Below, in pieces: positions 24,936 through 33,583 of a stretch of DNA of 64,000 nucleotides. This DNA is from Pseudomonas mosselii (lineage in GTDB: Bacteria; Pseudomonadota; Gammaproteobacteria; Pseudomonadales; Pseudomonadaceae), in contig NZ_CP081966.1 of the NCBI RefSeq assembly GCF_019823065.1, forward strand, positions 3,875,501-3,939,500. The letters run 5' to 3'. A model generated the notes under the pieces. The model was given only the letters and a program-made list of their open reading frames with translations, ran no database searches and was not told the origin of the DNA. The translations under genes and the position numbers were made by a program. Positions within the stretch are counted from its first letter, which is position 1, and the number at the start of each line of letters is the position of its first letter.

Positions 24936-25574
24936 TTACAGACTTGCGTCGACCATACCGTGGCGGACGGCCAGCAAGGTCAGTTCGACGTCGCTGGTGA
25001 CCGAGAGTTTTTCGAAGATTCGATAACGGTAAGTATTGACGGTCTTGGGGGACAGACACAACTTGTCAGAGATGATCTGCACCTTCTGGCAGCCGACGAT
25101 CATCAGCGCAATCTGGATTTCCCGCTCGGACAGCGCGTCAAACGGCGAGCCCTGGGGCTGGAACGACTTGAGCGCCAGCTGCTGGGCAATCTGCGGGCTG
25201 ATGTAACGCTGGCCGGCGAAGGCCAGGCGAATCGCCTGGACCATTTCGTCGAGCCCGGCACCCTTGGTGAGGTAGCCCGCGGCACCCGCCTGCAACAGGC
25301 GGGTGGGGAACGGGTCTTCCTCGCACACGGTTACCGCGACCACCTTGATGTCCGGATGGCTGCGCAACAGCTTGCGCGTGGCTTCCAGACCACCGATCCC
25401 TGGCATCTTCACGTCCATCAGGACCACATCCGGCTTGAGCTCGCGGGCCAGCTTGAGGGCGGACTCGCCAGAGTCCGCCTCCCCCACCACCTGCAGCCCG
25501 TCGATGTCGGCCAGCATGCGTGTGATGCCGGTACGCACCAGATCGTGATCGTCGACCACCAGGACCCTAATCAA
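24936..25574 (-). CDS. gacA: Response regulator GacA
   Basis: 212 residues. NarL/FixJ type with receiver Asp54 in VLMDVKMPG, Lys in YLTKGAG, and a LuxR-type helix-turn-helix ([32 protein letters not shown] in the C-terminal domain, given here by its key blocks LSEREIQI and LSPKTVNTY). The TTG start is usual for Pseudomonas gacA. It acts with the GacS kinase to switch on the Rsm small RNAs, which relieve RsmA repression of exopolysaccharides and secondary metabolism. The alginate-like cluster starts about 1 kb away, though position alone does not prove regulation. Confidence 0.97.
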   Translation of the reverse strand: MIRVLVVDDHDLVRTGITRMLADIDGLQVVGEADSGESALKLARELKPDVVLMDVKMPGIGGLEATRKLLRSHPDIKVVAVTVCEEDPFPTRLLQAGAAGYLTKGAGLDEMVQAIRLAFAGQRYISPQIAQQLALKSFQPQGSPFDALSEREIQIALMIVGCQKVQIISDKLCLSPKTVNTYRYRIFEKLSVTSDVELTLLAVRHGMVDASL

Positions 25575-25637
25575 GCAGACACCTCGTCAGTGGGGCGATT
25601 GGATCCCGCCACCTTAACAAAATTTTTCACAACGAAC

Positions 25638-26027
25638 CTAGCGCAAAGCGTCATGGAAATATGCCTGCCGGTCAGGCCGCCGAATGCGCAGCACTTGCGC
25701 CCCCCCCTCCTCGCCCGCCAGGCGGTTGAGCAGGTGCCAGACCGCGGCTTGGTCGGCCGAAGGCAGGCGGCGGAACGCGTCGAGCAGACGGTTTTCGTCG
25801 GACGTGAGGCTGTCCAGCGGCGCGGGGGTGTGCACGCCGCTCAGCACATAGAGCGCATCGACGCCCTTGCTGGCGACGGCCGCGAGGTAATCCATGCGCG
25901 GCGTGCGTTCGCCGCTCTCGTATTTGCCCTGGGCGTTGGGCTCGACACCGCCGATATCGCCAAAGATACGCTGGGTCAGCCCCAAGCGTTCGCGCTCTTC
26001 TCTGAGTCGCGGACCGAATCCGTTCAT
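25638..26027 (-). CDS. XRE-family helix-turn-helix regulator
   Basis: 129 residues from ATG 26027, with AGGAGG 7 bp upstream; longer starts have no ribosome site. The helix-turn-helix is at about residues 5-60 (LREERERLGLTQRIFGDIGG, then KYESGERTPRMDYL), followed by an alpha-helical C-terminal region of unknown role. It is a conserved neighbour of gacA in Pseudomonas as far as I recall. It is divergent from algD across a 569-bp AT-rich region, so it could regulate the polysaccharide genes, but this is inference. Confidence 0.88.
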   Translation of the reverse strand: MNGFGPRLREERERLGLTQRIFGDIGGVEPNAQGKYESGERTPRMDYLAAVASKGVDALYVLSGVHTPAPLDSLTSDENRLLDAFRRLPSADQAAVWHLLNRLAGEEGGAQVLRIRRPDRQAYFHDALR

Positions 26028-26596
26028 CTGCTTGCCTCCTTTGCATGAATGGAAGACGGGTGCATCCCGCACCCGAGTGAATGCTTGCGCAGTCGTCCGG
26101 CACTATGCCAATTGGATCCAATCCTTGCAAGCCATCATTGCGCCACAGCCGGACGGCTGGTGGACATGGAAGCGCCCGACGACAGACGAAAATAGCACTT
26201 CCAAGAATCAGAAAAATCACCCAAGTCAGTAAAAAAGCGTACATCGAAGCACGACTGAAACGGCGGGAAAAGTGTCGAAAAACGCCATTTTGGCGTCATT
26301 TTATCGGCACAAACAAGCATATCATTTTTTTGACGCCCAACTTTTATCTAACTTTAACTCATTGTTTTAAAAGTAATTTTTAACTCATTCACAACACACT
26401 TAGAATTTATCAAAACAACAACACAACAAAGCTTGCCGAACTATCAGAAAACTCCTTAGGATGTAAAAAGACCACCAAGAAACAGCCTGCATCGCTATAT
26501 ATCTAGCGCGGCCTGATCCTGCGCGTCTGGCATCTTCACAACTTCTTGAACTGAGTATCTCGGCCGGCCTTGCGCCGCGCCTGGGGAGAGGGATCT
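26028..26596. promoter_or_regulatory. AT-rich leader upstream of the alginate-like operon
   Basis: A gene-free stretch, strongly AT-rich between about 26,180 and 26,480 in otherwise GC-rich DNA. It holds an inverted repeat ACGCCA (26282-26287) / TGGCGT (26291-26296) followed by an AT tract, an exact 11-bp direct repeat TTTAACTCATT (26353-26363 and 26379-26389), and an inverted repeat CGCTA (26493-26497) / TAGCG (26504-26508). I see no convincing sigma-22/AlgU (GAACTT...TCtga) or sigma-54 promoter. The composition suits silencing by MvaT/TurA (H-NS-like) proteins. Short open frames here look random. Confidence 0.6.
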
Positions 26597-27904
26597 ATGA
26601 ACATCAGTATCTTCGGACTTGGCTATGTGGGGGCGGTCTGCGCCGGCTGCCTGTCGGCACGCGGGCACCAGGTACTGGGGGTGGACGTCGCCCAGGCGAA
26701 GATTGACATGATCAACCAGGGCCGCTCGCCCATCGTCGAGCCAGGCCTGGAACAGCTGCTGCTCGACGGCGTGCGCCAGGGCCGCCTGCGCGGCACCACC
26801 GATGTCCAGGCGGCGATCCTGGCCACCGAACTGTCGCTACTGTGCGTCGGCACGCCAAGCAAGGCCAATGGCGACCTCGACCTAGTGTACATGGAAGCGG
26901 TGTGCCGGGAGATCGGCGCGGCCCTGCGCGACAAGGCGAGCCGTCATACCGTGGTGGTGCGCAGCACGGTGCTGCCGGGCACGGTGAAGAACGTGGTCAT
27001 CCCGCTCCTCGAACAGGCCTCGGGCAAGCAGGCCGGGCGTGATTTCGGCGTGGCGGTCAACCCGGAGTTCCTGCGCGAGAGCACGGCGATCCAGGACTAC
27101 GACTTCCCCGCCATGACCGTGATCGGCGAACTCGACAGCCGCTCGGGCGACCTGCTCGCCGCGCTGTACGAAGGCCTCGACGCCCCGGTGATCCGCAAGT
27201 CGATCGAGGTCGCCGAGCTGATCAAGTACACCTGCAACGTCTGGCACGCCACCAAGGTCAGCTTCGCCAACGAGATCGGCAACATCGCCAAGGCCTCGGG
27301 GGTCGACGGCCGCGAGGTGATGGACGTGGTCTGCCAGGACTACAAGCTCAACCTGTCGCGCTACTACCTGCGCCCGGGCTTCGCCTTCGGCGGCTCGTGC
27401 CTGCCCAAGGACGTGCGCGCCCTCACCTACCGCGCCAGCCAGCTGGACGTGGCGCACCCACTGCTGGCCTCGATCATGGACAGCAATCGCAACCAGGTAG
27501 AGAACGCCTTCGACCTGGTGACCCGGGCCGGCAAGCGCCGCATCGCCCTGCTCGGGCTGGCCTTCAAGGCCAACAGCGACGACCTGCGCGAAAGCCCGCT
27601 GGTGACCCTGGCCGAACAACTGATCGGCAAGGGCTACGACCTGCGCATCTTCGATGCCAACGTCGACCACGCCCGTCAGTTCGGCGCCAACCGCCAATAC
27701 ATCGAGCAGCAGATTCCCCATGTCAGCGCCCTGCTGCGCAGCGACCTGCAGCAGGTCATCGACGAGGCCGAGGTGATCGTGCTGGGCAACAACGACGAGC
27801 GCTTCGTCCAGGCCCTGGACGTCGGCAACGGCAAGCAGGTGATCGACTTGGTCGGCTTCATGGCCGGCAGCAGCGACGCCCAACGCCACGGCATCTGCTG
27901 GTAA
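26597..27904 (+). CDS. algD: GDP-mannose 6-dehydrogenase (AlgD)
   Basis: 435 residues from ATG 26597 (GGGGAGAGGG upstream), close to the 436 of P. aeruginosa AlgD. N-terminal Rossmann motif GLGYVGAVCAGCLS, the catalytic Cys in FGGSCLPKDVRALTY, and Lys in EVAELIKYTCN. It oxidises GDP-mannose to GDP-mannuronate, the committed precursor. First gene of an eleven-gene cluster all on the plus strand. The GDP-mannose must come from another locus because the cluster has no algA (phosphomannose isomerase/GDP-mannose pyrophosphorylase). Confidence 0.96.
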   Translation: MNISIFGLGYVGAVCAGCLSARGHQVLGVDVAQAKIDMINQGRSPIVEPGLEQLLLDGVRQGRLRGTTDVQAAILATELSLLCVGTPSKANGDLDLVYMEAVCREIGAALRDKASRHTVVVRSTVLPGTVKNVVIPLLEQASGKQAGRDFGVAVNPEFLRESTAIQDYDFPAMTVIGELDSRSGDLLAALYEGLDAPVIRKSIEVAELIKYTCNVWHATKVSFANEIGNIAKASGVDGREVMDVVCQDYKLNLSRYYLRPGFAFGGSCLPKDVRALTYRASQLDVAHPLLASIMDSNRNQVENAFDLVTRAGKRRIALLGLAFKANSDDLRESPLVTLAEQLIGKGYDLRIFDANVDHARQFGANRQYIEQQIPHVSALLRSDLQQVIDEAEVIVLGNNDERFVQALDVGNGKQVIDLVGFMAGSSDAQRHGICW

Positions 27905-27915
27905 GGCACGCCGCC

Positions 27916-27934
27916 GCCCGCCGTCACGGCGGGC
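27916..27934 (+). other. Intercistronic hairpin between algD and alg8
   Basis: GCCCGCC (27916-27922), loop GTCAC, GGCGGGC (27928-27934), followed at once by the alg8 Shine-Dalgarno AAGGAG. There is no T-run, so it is not a classical terminator. It could stabilise the upstream mRNA or set the algD:alg8 ratio. Confidence 0.5.
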
Positions 27935-27958
27935 CCCGACCCAAGGAGCTACAACGCC

Positions 27959-29491
27959 ATGGAACGACAGCAACAGCGGCCTTTCGCGGCCCCGGCGTAC
28001 ATGCGCGCGGCGGCCGGCTTCTGCGCCTGGGCGCTGCTCGCCGGGCTGATCGCCCTGGCCGCGCAGATGGTCGCGCCACAGTACCTGGACCCCAGCCACC
28101 ACCAATTCATCTTCATCATCGGCACCCTGGGCATGTGGCGCTACGGCAACGCCATCGTCCACTACCTGCGCGGCATGTACTTTTTGCACTGGCGCTTCCC
28201 ACGCCTGCGCCGCCGGGTCGAGCGCCTGGGCGACGCGGCCTTGCCGTCGCACATGTTCATGGTGGTGACCAGTTTTCGCATCCCCACCCATACCACCTTC
28301 AAGGTGTACCAGTCGGTGTTCCAGGAGGTGCAGCGGCTCAAGGTGCCGTGCACGGTGATTGCCTCGATCGTCGAGAAGGGCGACGAGCAGTTCATCAAGG
28401 ACATCATGCGCGACGAGGTGCAGGGACGCGACGACATCGACCTGGTGATCGTCCGCGCCCGCGGCACCGGCAAGCGCGATGGCCTGGCCCATGCCTTCCG
28501 CGCGCTGTCGCGGCAGATGCCGCTGGACGACGCGGTGGTCGGCGTGGTCGACGGCGACACCATGATGCTACCCGGCTGCGTCGAGCGGGCGGTCAAGCTG
28601 TTCGCCGTGCTGCCCGACGTCGGCGGCCTGACCACCAACGAGTTCTGCGAGGTCGAAGGCAGCCGCTGGATGCGCCAGTGGCACTCGATGCGCTTCGTCC
28701 AGCGGCACATCAACATGTGCTCGATGGCCCTGTCGCACCGGGTGCTGACCCTCACCGGGCGGCTGTCGTTCTTCCGCGCCGGGGTGATGACCGACCCTGG
28801 CTTCATCCGCGATGTCGAGGCGGATTTTCTCGAGCACTGGCGCCTGGGCCGCTTCCAGTTCCTCACCGGCGACGACAAGTCGAGCTGGCTGAGCCTGATG
28901 CGCGCCGGCTGGGACACCTTCTACGTGCCCGACAGCCACACCCTGACCGTCGAGCACCCGCCCAGCGACAGTTTCTGGGTGGCCACCCGCCAGCTGATGT
29001 TCCGCTGGTACGGCAACTCGCTGCGCCAGAACTTTCGCGCCACCGCCCTGCTCGGCCGCGCGCGCCTGGGACTGTTCACCCTCTATGTACTGCTCGACCA
29101 GCGGGTGTCGATGTGGACCTGCCTGATGGGCCTGACCGCCTCGGTGGTGGCCGGCCTGGTGTTCGGCATCCAGTACCTGCTGGTGTACCTGTTCTGGGTG
29201 CTGGTCTCGCGCAGCCTGGTGACGGTGCTGTTCGTCTTCGCCGGGCACCCGGTCAGCCCGATGTACCCGTTCGTTCTCTATTACAACCAGATCGTCGGTT
29301 CGCTGATGAAGGTCTACGCGATGTTCCACATGGACCAGCAACGCTGGACGCGGCAGAAGACCACCCTGGCCACCGGCAGCGTCGACTTCGACGCCAGCCT
29401 CAACCGCTGGTCCTCGAAGGCGATGCTGTGCTCCTCGATCGCCATCTTCTTCGGGGTCATCACCGTTCTCCTGGAACTCACGCAACGTTAA
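27959..29491 (+). CDS. alg8: Mannuronan synthase glycosyltransferase (Alg8)
   Basis: 510 residues. GT2 family: N-terminal membrane helices, a cytoplasmic catalytic domain with VVDGDTMM, TNEFCEVEGS and FLTGDDKSSW, and C-terminal helices with the YYNQIVGS block. It polymerises GDP-mannuronate across the inner membrane with Alg44. All catalytic Asp positions I can align from memory to P. aeruginosa Alg8 (494 residues) are kept. The somewhat longer N-terminus (MERQQQRPFAAPAYMRAA) is the main difference. AAGGAGCT precedes the ATG. Confidence 0.95.
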   Translation: MERQQQRPFAAPAYMRAAAGFCAWALLAGLIALAAQMVAPQYLDPSHHQFIFIIGTLGMWRYGNAIVHYLRGMYFLHWRFPRLRRRVERLGDAALPSHMFMVVTSFRIPTHTTFKVYQSVFQEVQRLKVPCTVIASIVEKGDEQFIKDIMRDEVQGRDDIDLVIVRARGTGKRDGLAHAFRALSRQMPLDDAVVGVVDGDTMMLPGCVERAVKLFAVLPDVGGLTTNEFCEVEGSRWMRQWHSMRFVQRHINMCSMALSHRVLTLTGRLSFFRAGVMTDPGFIRDVEADFLEHWRLGRFQFLTGDDKSSWLSLMRAGWDTFYVPDSHTLTVEHPPSDSFWVATRQLMFRWYGNSLRQNFRATALLGRARLGLFTLYVLLDQRVSMWTCLMGLTASVVAGLVFGIQYLLVYLFWVLVSRSLVTVLFVFAGHPVSPMYPFVLYYNQIVGSLMKVYAMFHMDQQRWTRQKTTLATGSVDFDASLNRWSSKAMLCSSIAIFFGVITVLLELTQR

Positions 29492-29507
29492 GGAAAGGCG
29501 CCTGCAC

Positions 29508-30671
29508 ATGAGTACTTCGAATACCCCGGCGGCCCCGGGCAAGACCGCGGCCAACATCGTCCACGAGGCCATCGACGAGCGTCAGTACGTGCGCACCCGC
29601 ATGCACGCCCGGGTGCGCCTGTCCGGCGCCGGACACGAACCGTTCGAGGCCGACCTTGCCGATATCTCGCTGGGTGGCATCGGCCTGCTGCACGAGGCGC
29701 CACTGACCGTCGGCGCGCTGTACGACGCCTCGATCCAGCTGCGTCTGAACCAGGTGGACCTGTCGATCGACGGCAAGGTGCGCATCGTCTCCCAGCGCGG
29801 CAAGGAGGTCGGCGCGCAGTTCGTCGACCTCGACGCGCAAAAGCGCGACATCCTGCGCTACCTGATCAGCGCTTATCTGTCGGGCGAAGTCGCAGACATC
29901 AATGGCCTGTTCAACGTGATGCAGCGCGAGAACTACATCAAGGCGCGCAAACACCAGCAGGCCAGCGCCCGCACCCCGGCCGAGCGCCTCAAGGCCGTGG
30001 CCGGCACCGCGCTTTACGCCGCCGCCGGCCTGGCCGCCCTGGGCTTCGTTGGCTACAAGGGCTACCTGCTGTTCTTCCGCATCCCGGCGCTGCAGGCCAC
30101 GGTCGCCGGCAATGCCCAGGTCATCAGCATGCCGGACAACGGCTACGTGAAGTACCTGCTGCCGGACGGCGCCAGCGAGGTGCAGGCCGGCCAGCCGCTG
30201 GCGAACATCTCCACCCAGTTGGCCACCAGCTTCACCAGCCCGGCGGACATGAAGGCTCTGGCCGACCTCGCCCCGGGCGACCTGCAGGCGCTGCTGGGCC
30301 GCGCCAGCGTCGAGACGGTGATCAACAGCCCGTGCGACTGCCAGGTCTGGTACCCGTCGCCGCCGCTGAACGGCTATGGCTACAAGGCCGCGCCGATGAT
30401 GCACCTGCTGCCGAAGAACGAGGGCTTGTTCGTGCGCGCCAACGTGCCGTTCGACAAGCTCGCCGATGTCGGCCGCGTGCGCTCGGTGGACATGCAGGTG
30501 TTCGGCCTCGACCAGCACTTCAGCGGCACCGTGGTCGACGCCCGCTCCGACGAGCTGAACCACAACCTGGCGCTGACCATCCAGCCGGACAGCCCACTGC
30601 CGGCGGCGGCCTACCAGAAGGCCGTGGCGGTCGACCTGTACCTGGGCCTGCCGTTCGGCAACGGCAACTGA
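29508..30671 (+). CDS. alg44: c-di-GMP-receptor co-polymerase Alg44
   Basis: 387 residues. N-terminal cytoplasmic PilZ domain with the c-di-GMP motif RQYVR (Arg25-Arg29) and DISLGG (Asp52-Gly57), one membrane helix near residues 162-188, and a periplasmic HlyD/MFP-like domain. Alg44 activates Alg8 when c-di-GMP binds and links polymerase to export. Both PilZ motifs are intact, so synthesis here should be controlled by c-di-GMP. 16 bp after alg8. Confidence 0.95.
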   Translation: MSTSNTPAAPGKTAANIVHEAIDERQYVRTRMHARVRLSGAGHEPFEADLADISLGGIGLLHEAPLTVGALYDASIQLRLNQVDLSIDGKVRIVSQRGKEVGAQFVDLDAQKRDILRYLISAYLSGEVADINGLFNVMQRENYIKARKHQQASARTPAERLKAVAGTALYAAAGLAALGFVGYKGYLLFFRIPALQATVAGNAQVISMPDNGYVKYLLPDGASEVQAGQPLANISTQLATSFTSPADMKALADLAPGDLQALLGRASVETVINSPCDCQVWYPSPPLNGYGYKAAPMMHLLPKNEGLFVRANVPFDKLADVGRVRSVDMQVFGLDQHFSGTVVDARSDELNHNLALTIQPDSPLPAAAYQKAVAVDLYLGLPFGNGN

Positions 30672-30680
30672 GGGCCGCTC

Positions 30681-32129
30681 ATGAACGCCAAGAAAGCCCC
30701 GCGCCTGTTGCTGGCCGGTCTCGGCCTGGCCTGGGCCGGCAGCGGCTGGGCCGGGCAGAGCCTGGAGCAGATCCGCTACGCGCTGTACAAGGACCCAAGC
30801 GCCGACGTCACGAGCGACCTGCGCGCCCTCGCCGAGCGTGGCGACCTGGCCTCCAAGCAGCTGCTCGGCGATGTGCTGGCCAACAGCGACAATGCCAACC
30901 GCCAGGACATCGTGAGCCTGTACCAGGAGGCCTTCGCCGATGGCCACGGCCAGATCCCGGCGCTGGCCTCGCTGGCACGCCTGCTCGACCGCACCCCGCG
31001 CCTGCAGCGCAGCCACGAGGCGTGGGTGCGTCAGGCCCTGGCCCGCTACCCCAACGACCGTGATCCGCGCAGCACCAGCACCAGCCTGGAGGTGTTCCTG
31101 GTCTATCCGCAGCTGTTCCCCGGCGAGCGCGCCGCCGAACTGCTGGCGCTGTACGAACAGAGCTGCCTGCTCAACTGCCGCCCCGAGCTATACCGCGCCG
31201 TGGTCGCCGAGCGCCAGGGCGACCGAGCCGCCGCCGAGCGCTGGTACCAGCAGGCGGCACGCATCGACCCGCGCGGCATCGAGCGCTACTACCGCTTCCT
31301 CGGCGAGCGCCAGGACCCGGCCTTCCTCGCCTTCGCCCGTAGCCTGGAGCCAGAGATGGCCAGTCTGCCGGTGGAGGTGGTGCAGCGCATCGGCGCGCTG
31401 CTGGACAGCATCCACGGCACCACCCGCGCCGAGCTGGATGCCGAGCGCGAGCAGCGCCAGAGTCGCGCCATGGGCCCCAAGGTCGAGCCGACGCCCGAGC
31501 AACTGGCCCGCGACAAGGCCGACGACCAGCTGCGCGCCGACGGCATCGCCGAGGCCCAGCGCTGGCTGGACAACGCCGTCGCCCGCGGCTACCTGCCGGC
31601 GCAGGTGTCCAAGGCCAACTTCATGATTTCCAACCCCACCGAGCACAACGCCGAGCAGGCCCAGGCGCTGATCGCCCAGGTGCGGGCCAAGGACCCGACC
31701 CGGGCCAAGGCGCTGGACGCGGCGTTCTACATGGTCAACAACTGGCTGACCCTGGATCCGCAAAAGTCCCAGGCGCTGATCGACGAACTGATCGCCGCCC
31801 ATTACCCCGACGCGCAACTGCTGCTGGGCGACCTGTACAGCAAGGGCGGCCTCGACCAGCCCGACCAGGAACGCGCCCTGGCCATCTGGCAGCGACTGGC
31901 CGAACAGGGCTCGACCGCGGCCTGGTACCGCATGGCCACTGTGCACCTGCGCGGCCGGGCCATCTGCCACGACCCGGTCAAGGCCTACACCTACGCCCGC
32001 ATCGCCCTAGACCTGGGCGAGACCCGTGCCCGTGGCCTGATCAAGCGGTTGGACAAGACCTTGCCCAAGGATGACATCGAGCGCGCCCTGGCCGCGCGCA
32101 ACGATCTGTTGAAGGAGGCCACCCTGTGA
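30681..32129 (+). CDS. algK: TPR/Sel1-repeat export scaffold AlgK without lipobox
   Basis: 482 residues. A signal peptide ends around GSGWAGQS, followed by TPR/Sel1-like repeats, for example AQLLLGDLYSKGGLD near residue 376. In P. aeruginosa AlgK is an outer-membrane lipoprotein that places the AlgE porin. This protein has no Cys at the end of the signal sequence, so it should be a soluble periplasmic protein cut by signal peptidase I. 9 bp after alg44; its TGA overlaps the GTG of algE. Confidence 0.9.
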   Translation: MNAKKAPRLLLAGLGLAWAGSGWAGQSLEQIRYALYKDPSADVTSDLRALAERGDLASKQLLGDVLANSDNANRQDIVSLYQEAFADGHGQIPALASLARLLDRTPRLQRSHEAWVRQALARYPNDRDPRSTSTSLEVFLVYPQLFPGERAAELLALYEQSCLLNCRPELYRAVVAERQGDRAAAERWYQQAARIDPRGIERYYRFLGERQDPAFLAFARSLEPEMASLPVEVVQRIGALLDSIHGTTRAELDAEREQRQSRAMGPKVEPTPEQLARDKADDQLRADGIAEAQRWLDNAVARGYLPAQVSKANFMISNPTEHNAEQAQALIAQVRAKDPTRAKALDAAFYMVNNWLTLDPQKSQALIDELIAAHYPDAQLLLGDLYSKGGLDQPDQERALAIWQRLAEQGSTAAWYRMATVHLRGRAICHDPVKAYTYARIALDLGETRARGLIKRLDKTLPKDDIERALAARNDLLKEATL

Positions 32130-33571
32130 AAGCCCATCCACCCCTGCTCGGCGCCCTGCTCGCCCTGGCGCCCCTGACAGTGCTGGCGGGCGAGGAAGTC
32201 ACCGGCCCCGAGGCCGACAGCAGCGCGCCGGTGCGCGTCGCGACCGTTGACGGCAGCGAGCCGGTGATCACCTCGGAGTTCTTCAACAAGCTCACCGTGC
32301 AGACCGGCTACGGGCCTCAGGACGCCCAGGTCGGCCGCGAGCGCGAAAGCTTCTACAGCCTGCGCTACGAGCCGTCGTTCGCCTGGTACTCGCCGGAAAA
32401 ACGCTGGGCCAGATGGATGGTCTACGGCCGCCTGTGGCTGACCTACGACTCCAGCCAGTCGAGCAACCTGGCCAACGAGTCGACCAACAACAATGAACGC
32501 GAGCAACCCGAGGGCTGGTACGCCGAGCTGCGCGAGCTGTACGTCAAGCGCAACCTGATCGGCGACGACCCGCGTTTTTCGCTGTCGTTCGGTCGCCAGC
32601 GCTTCTACGACGACTACGGTATCTGGTGGGACGACAGCCTGGAGTCGCTGCGCTTCAACTACCAGGACACCTTCAGCGATGCCTTCGTCGCGGTCGGACA
32701 GAAATTTCGCAACTACAACACCGACGTCAATTCGCTGGCCGCAAGCGAAGCGCGCACGCTGTACCTGATGGGCCAGTACGCCTATCGCTGGAGCCCGAAC
32801 AACCAGGTCGGCATGCGCCTGATGCAGGAGAACGACCGCAGCGGCCACGACGTCGACGACCGCTACGACTTCAAGGGTTGGCGCTACGGGTTGTTCTTCA
32901 AGGGCGACAATCTGCCGCTGGCCAGCGACTACCACCTGGAACTGGCGGCACTGGACGGCACGATGGACAACACCGCCGGCAACGGCGTCACCAGCACCGG
33001 CCACGGCAGCCGCGGCTGGGCAGCGCTGGGCGAGGTCGGCAAGCGTTTCGAGACCTTGCCCTGGACCCCGCGCGTGGCCCTGCGCGGCGGCCTGACCGAC
33101 AAGCCGGACGACGACAACGACGGCTTTCGGCTCAACCCGATCCAGTCCGACCGCATCACCCGCCAGGGCTCGTACAGCACGCGCCTGGCCAGCTCGTTCG
33201 TCGCCCTCGACCTGCGCAACCTGAGCTACTACGGCTTGGCCCTGGAGACCCGGCCCACGGCGCGCAGCGCCCTGGACCTGCGGGTGACCCAGCTCAACCT
33301 GCGCGATGAAGGCGGCGCCCTGCCGATCCGCATGGCCGCCGATGCCCGCGCCCGGCGCCAGAGCGAACTGAACGCCGGCCTGCATGGCAAGGGCGACAAC
33401 GTCGGCCAGATGATCGACCTCAACTACTACTGGAAGATGTTCCCGGTAGCCCTCGACGGCAAGCACCTGGACGTCAACACCCTGGTCAGCGCCAGCTACC
33501 TCAACGCAGGCAGCGCGCTGGACAGCGGCGACGACTACCAGCTGAGTGTCGGCGTGGTGATCAGCTACTAA
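32126..33571 (+). CDS. algE: Outer-membrane alginate porin AlgE
   Basis: 481 residues. Signal peptide (cut after VLAG or so), then alternating amphipathic strands with many aromatic residues and a C-terminal strand ending VVISY with an aromatic last residue, as expected for an outer-membrane beta-barrel. Blocks such as ELRELYVKRNLIGDDPRFSL and YGIWWDDSLESLRFNY match AlgE. It exports the polymer. GTG start with GAAGGAGG 8 bp upstream and a 4-bp overlap with algK, so the two are translationally coupled. Confidence 0.95.
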   Translation: MKAHPPLLGALLALAPLTVLAGEEVTGPEADSSAPVRVATVDGSEPVITSEFFNKLTVQTGYGPQDAQVGRERESFYSLRYEPSFAWYSPEKRWARWMVYGRLWLTYDSSQSSNLANESTNNNEREQPEGWYAELRELYVKRNLIGDDPRFSLSFGRQRFYDDYGIWWDDSLESLRFNYQDTFSDAFVAVGQKFRNYNTDVNSLAASEARTLYLMGQYAYRWSPNNQVGMRLMQENDRSGHDVDDRYDFKGWRYGLFFKGDNLPLASDYHLELAALDGTMDNTAGNGVTSTGHGSRGWAALGEVGKRFETLPWTPRVALRGGLTDKPDDDNDGFRLNPIQSDRITRQGSYSTRLASSFVALDLRNLSYYGLALETRPTARSALDLRVTQLNLRDEGGALPIRMAADARARRQSELNAGLHGKGDNVGQMIDLNYYWKMFPVALDGKHLDVNTLVSASYLNAGSALDSGDDYQLSVGVVISY

Positions 33572-33583
33572 GGACCGGCCAGC

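Noticed and set aside
26081..26383. Small open frames in the AT-rich leader of algD
   Set aside because: No ribosome sites, atypical composition and no domain features. They read as chance frames in regulatory DNA.
25575..26596. Rsm-type small RNA gene near gacA
   Set aside because: No series of GGA-containing loops with a terminator was seen. The hairpin at 26282-26296 lacks GGA motifs.
26520..26600. Possible AlgU (sigma-22) or sigma-54 promoter for algD
   Set aside because: GAACTG at 26548 lacks a matching -10 at the right distance, and TGGCATC lacks the GC element at the sigma-54 spacing.
27397..29511. Long plus-strand frame of about 700 codons across algD/alg8
   Set aside because: Composition is Arg/Pro/Gln/Ala-rich without motifs. 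algD and alg8 in other frames carry all expected motifs.
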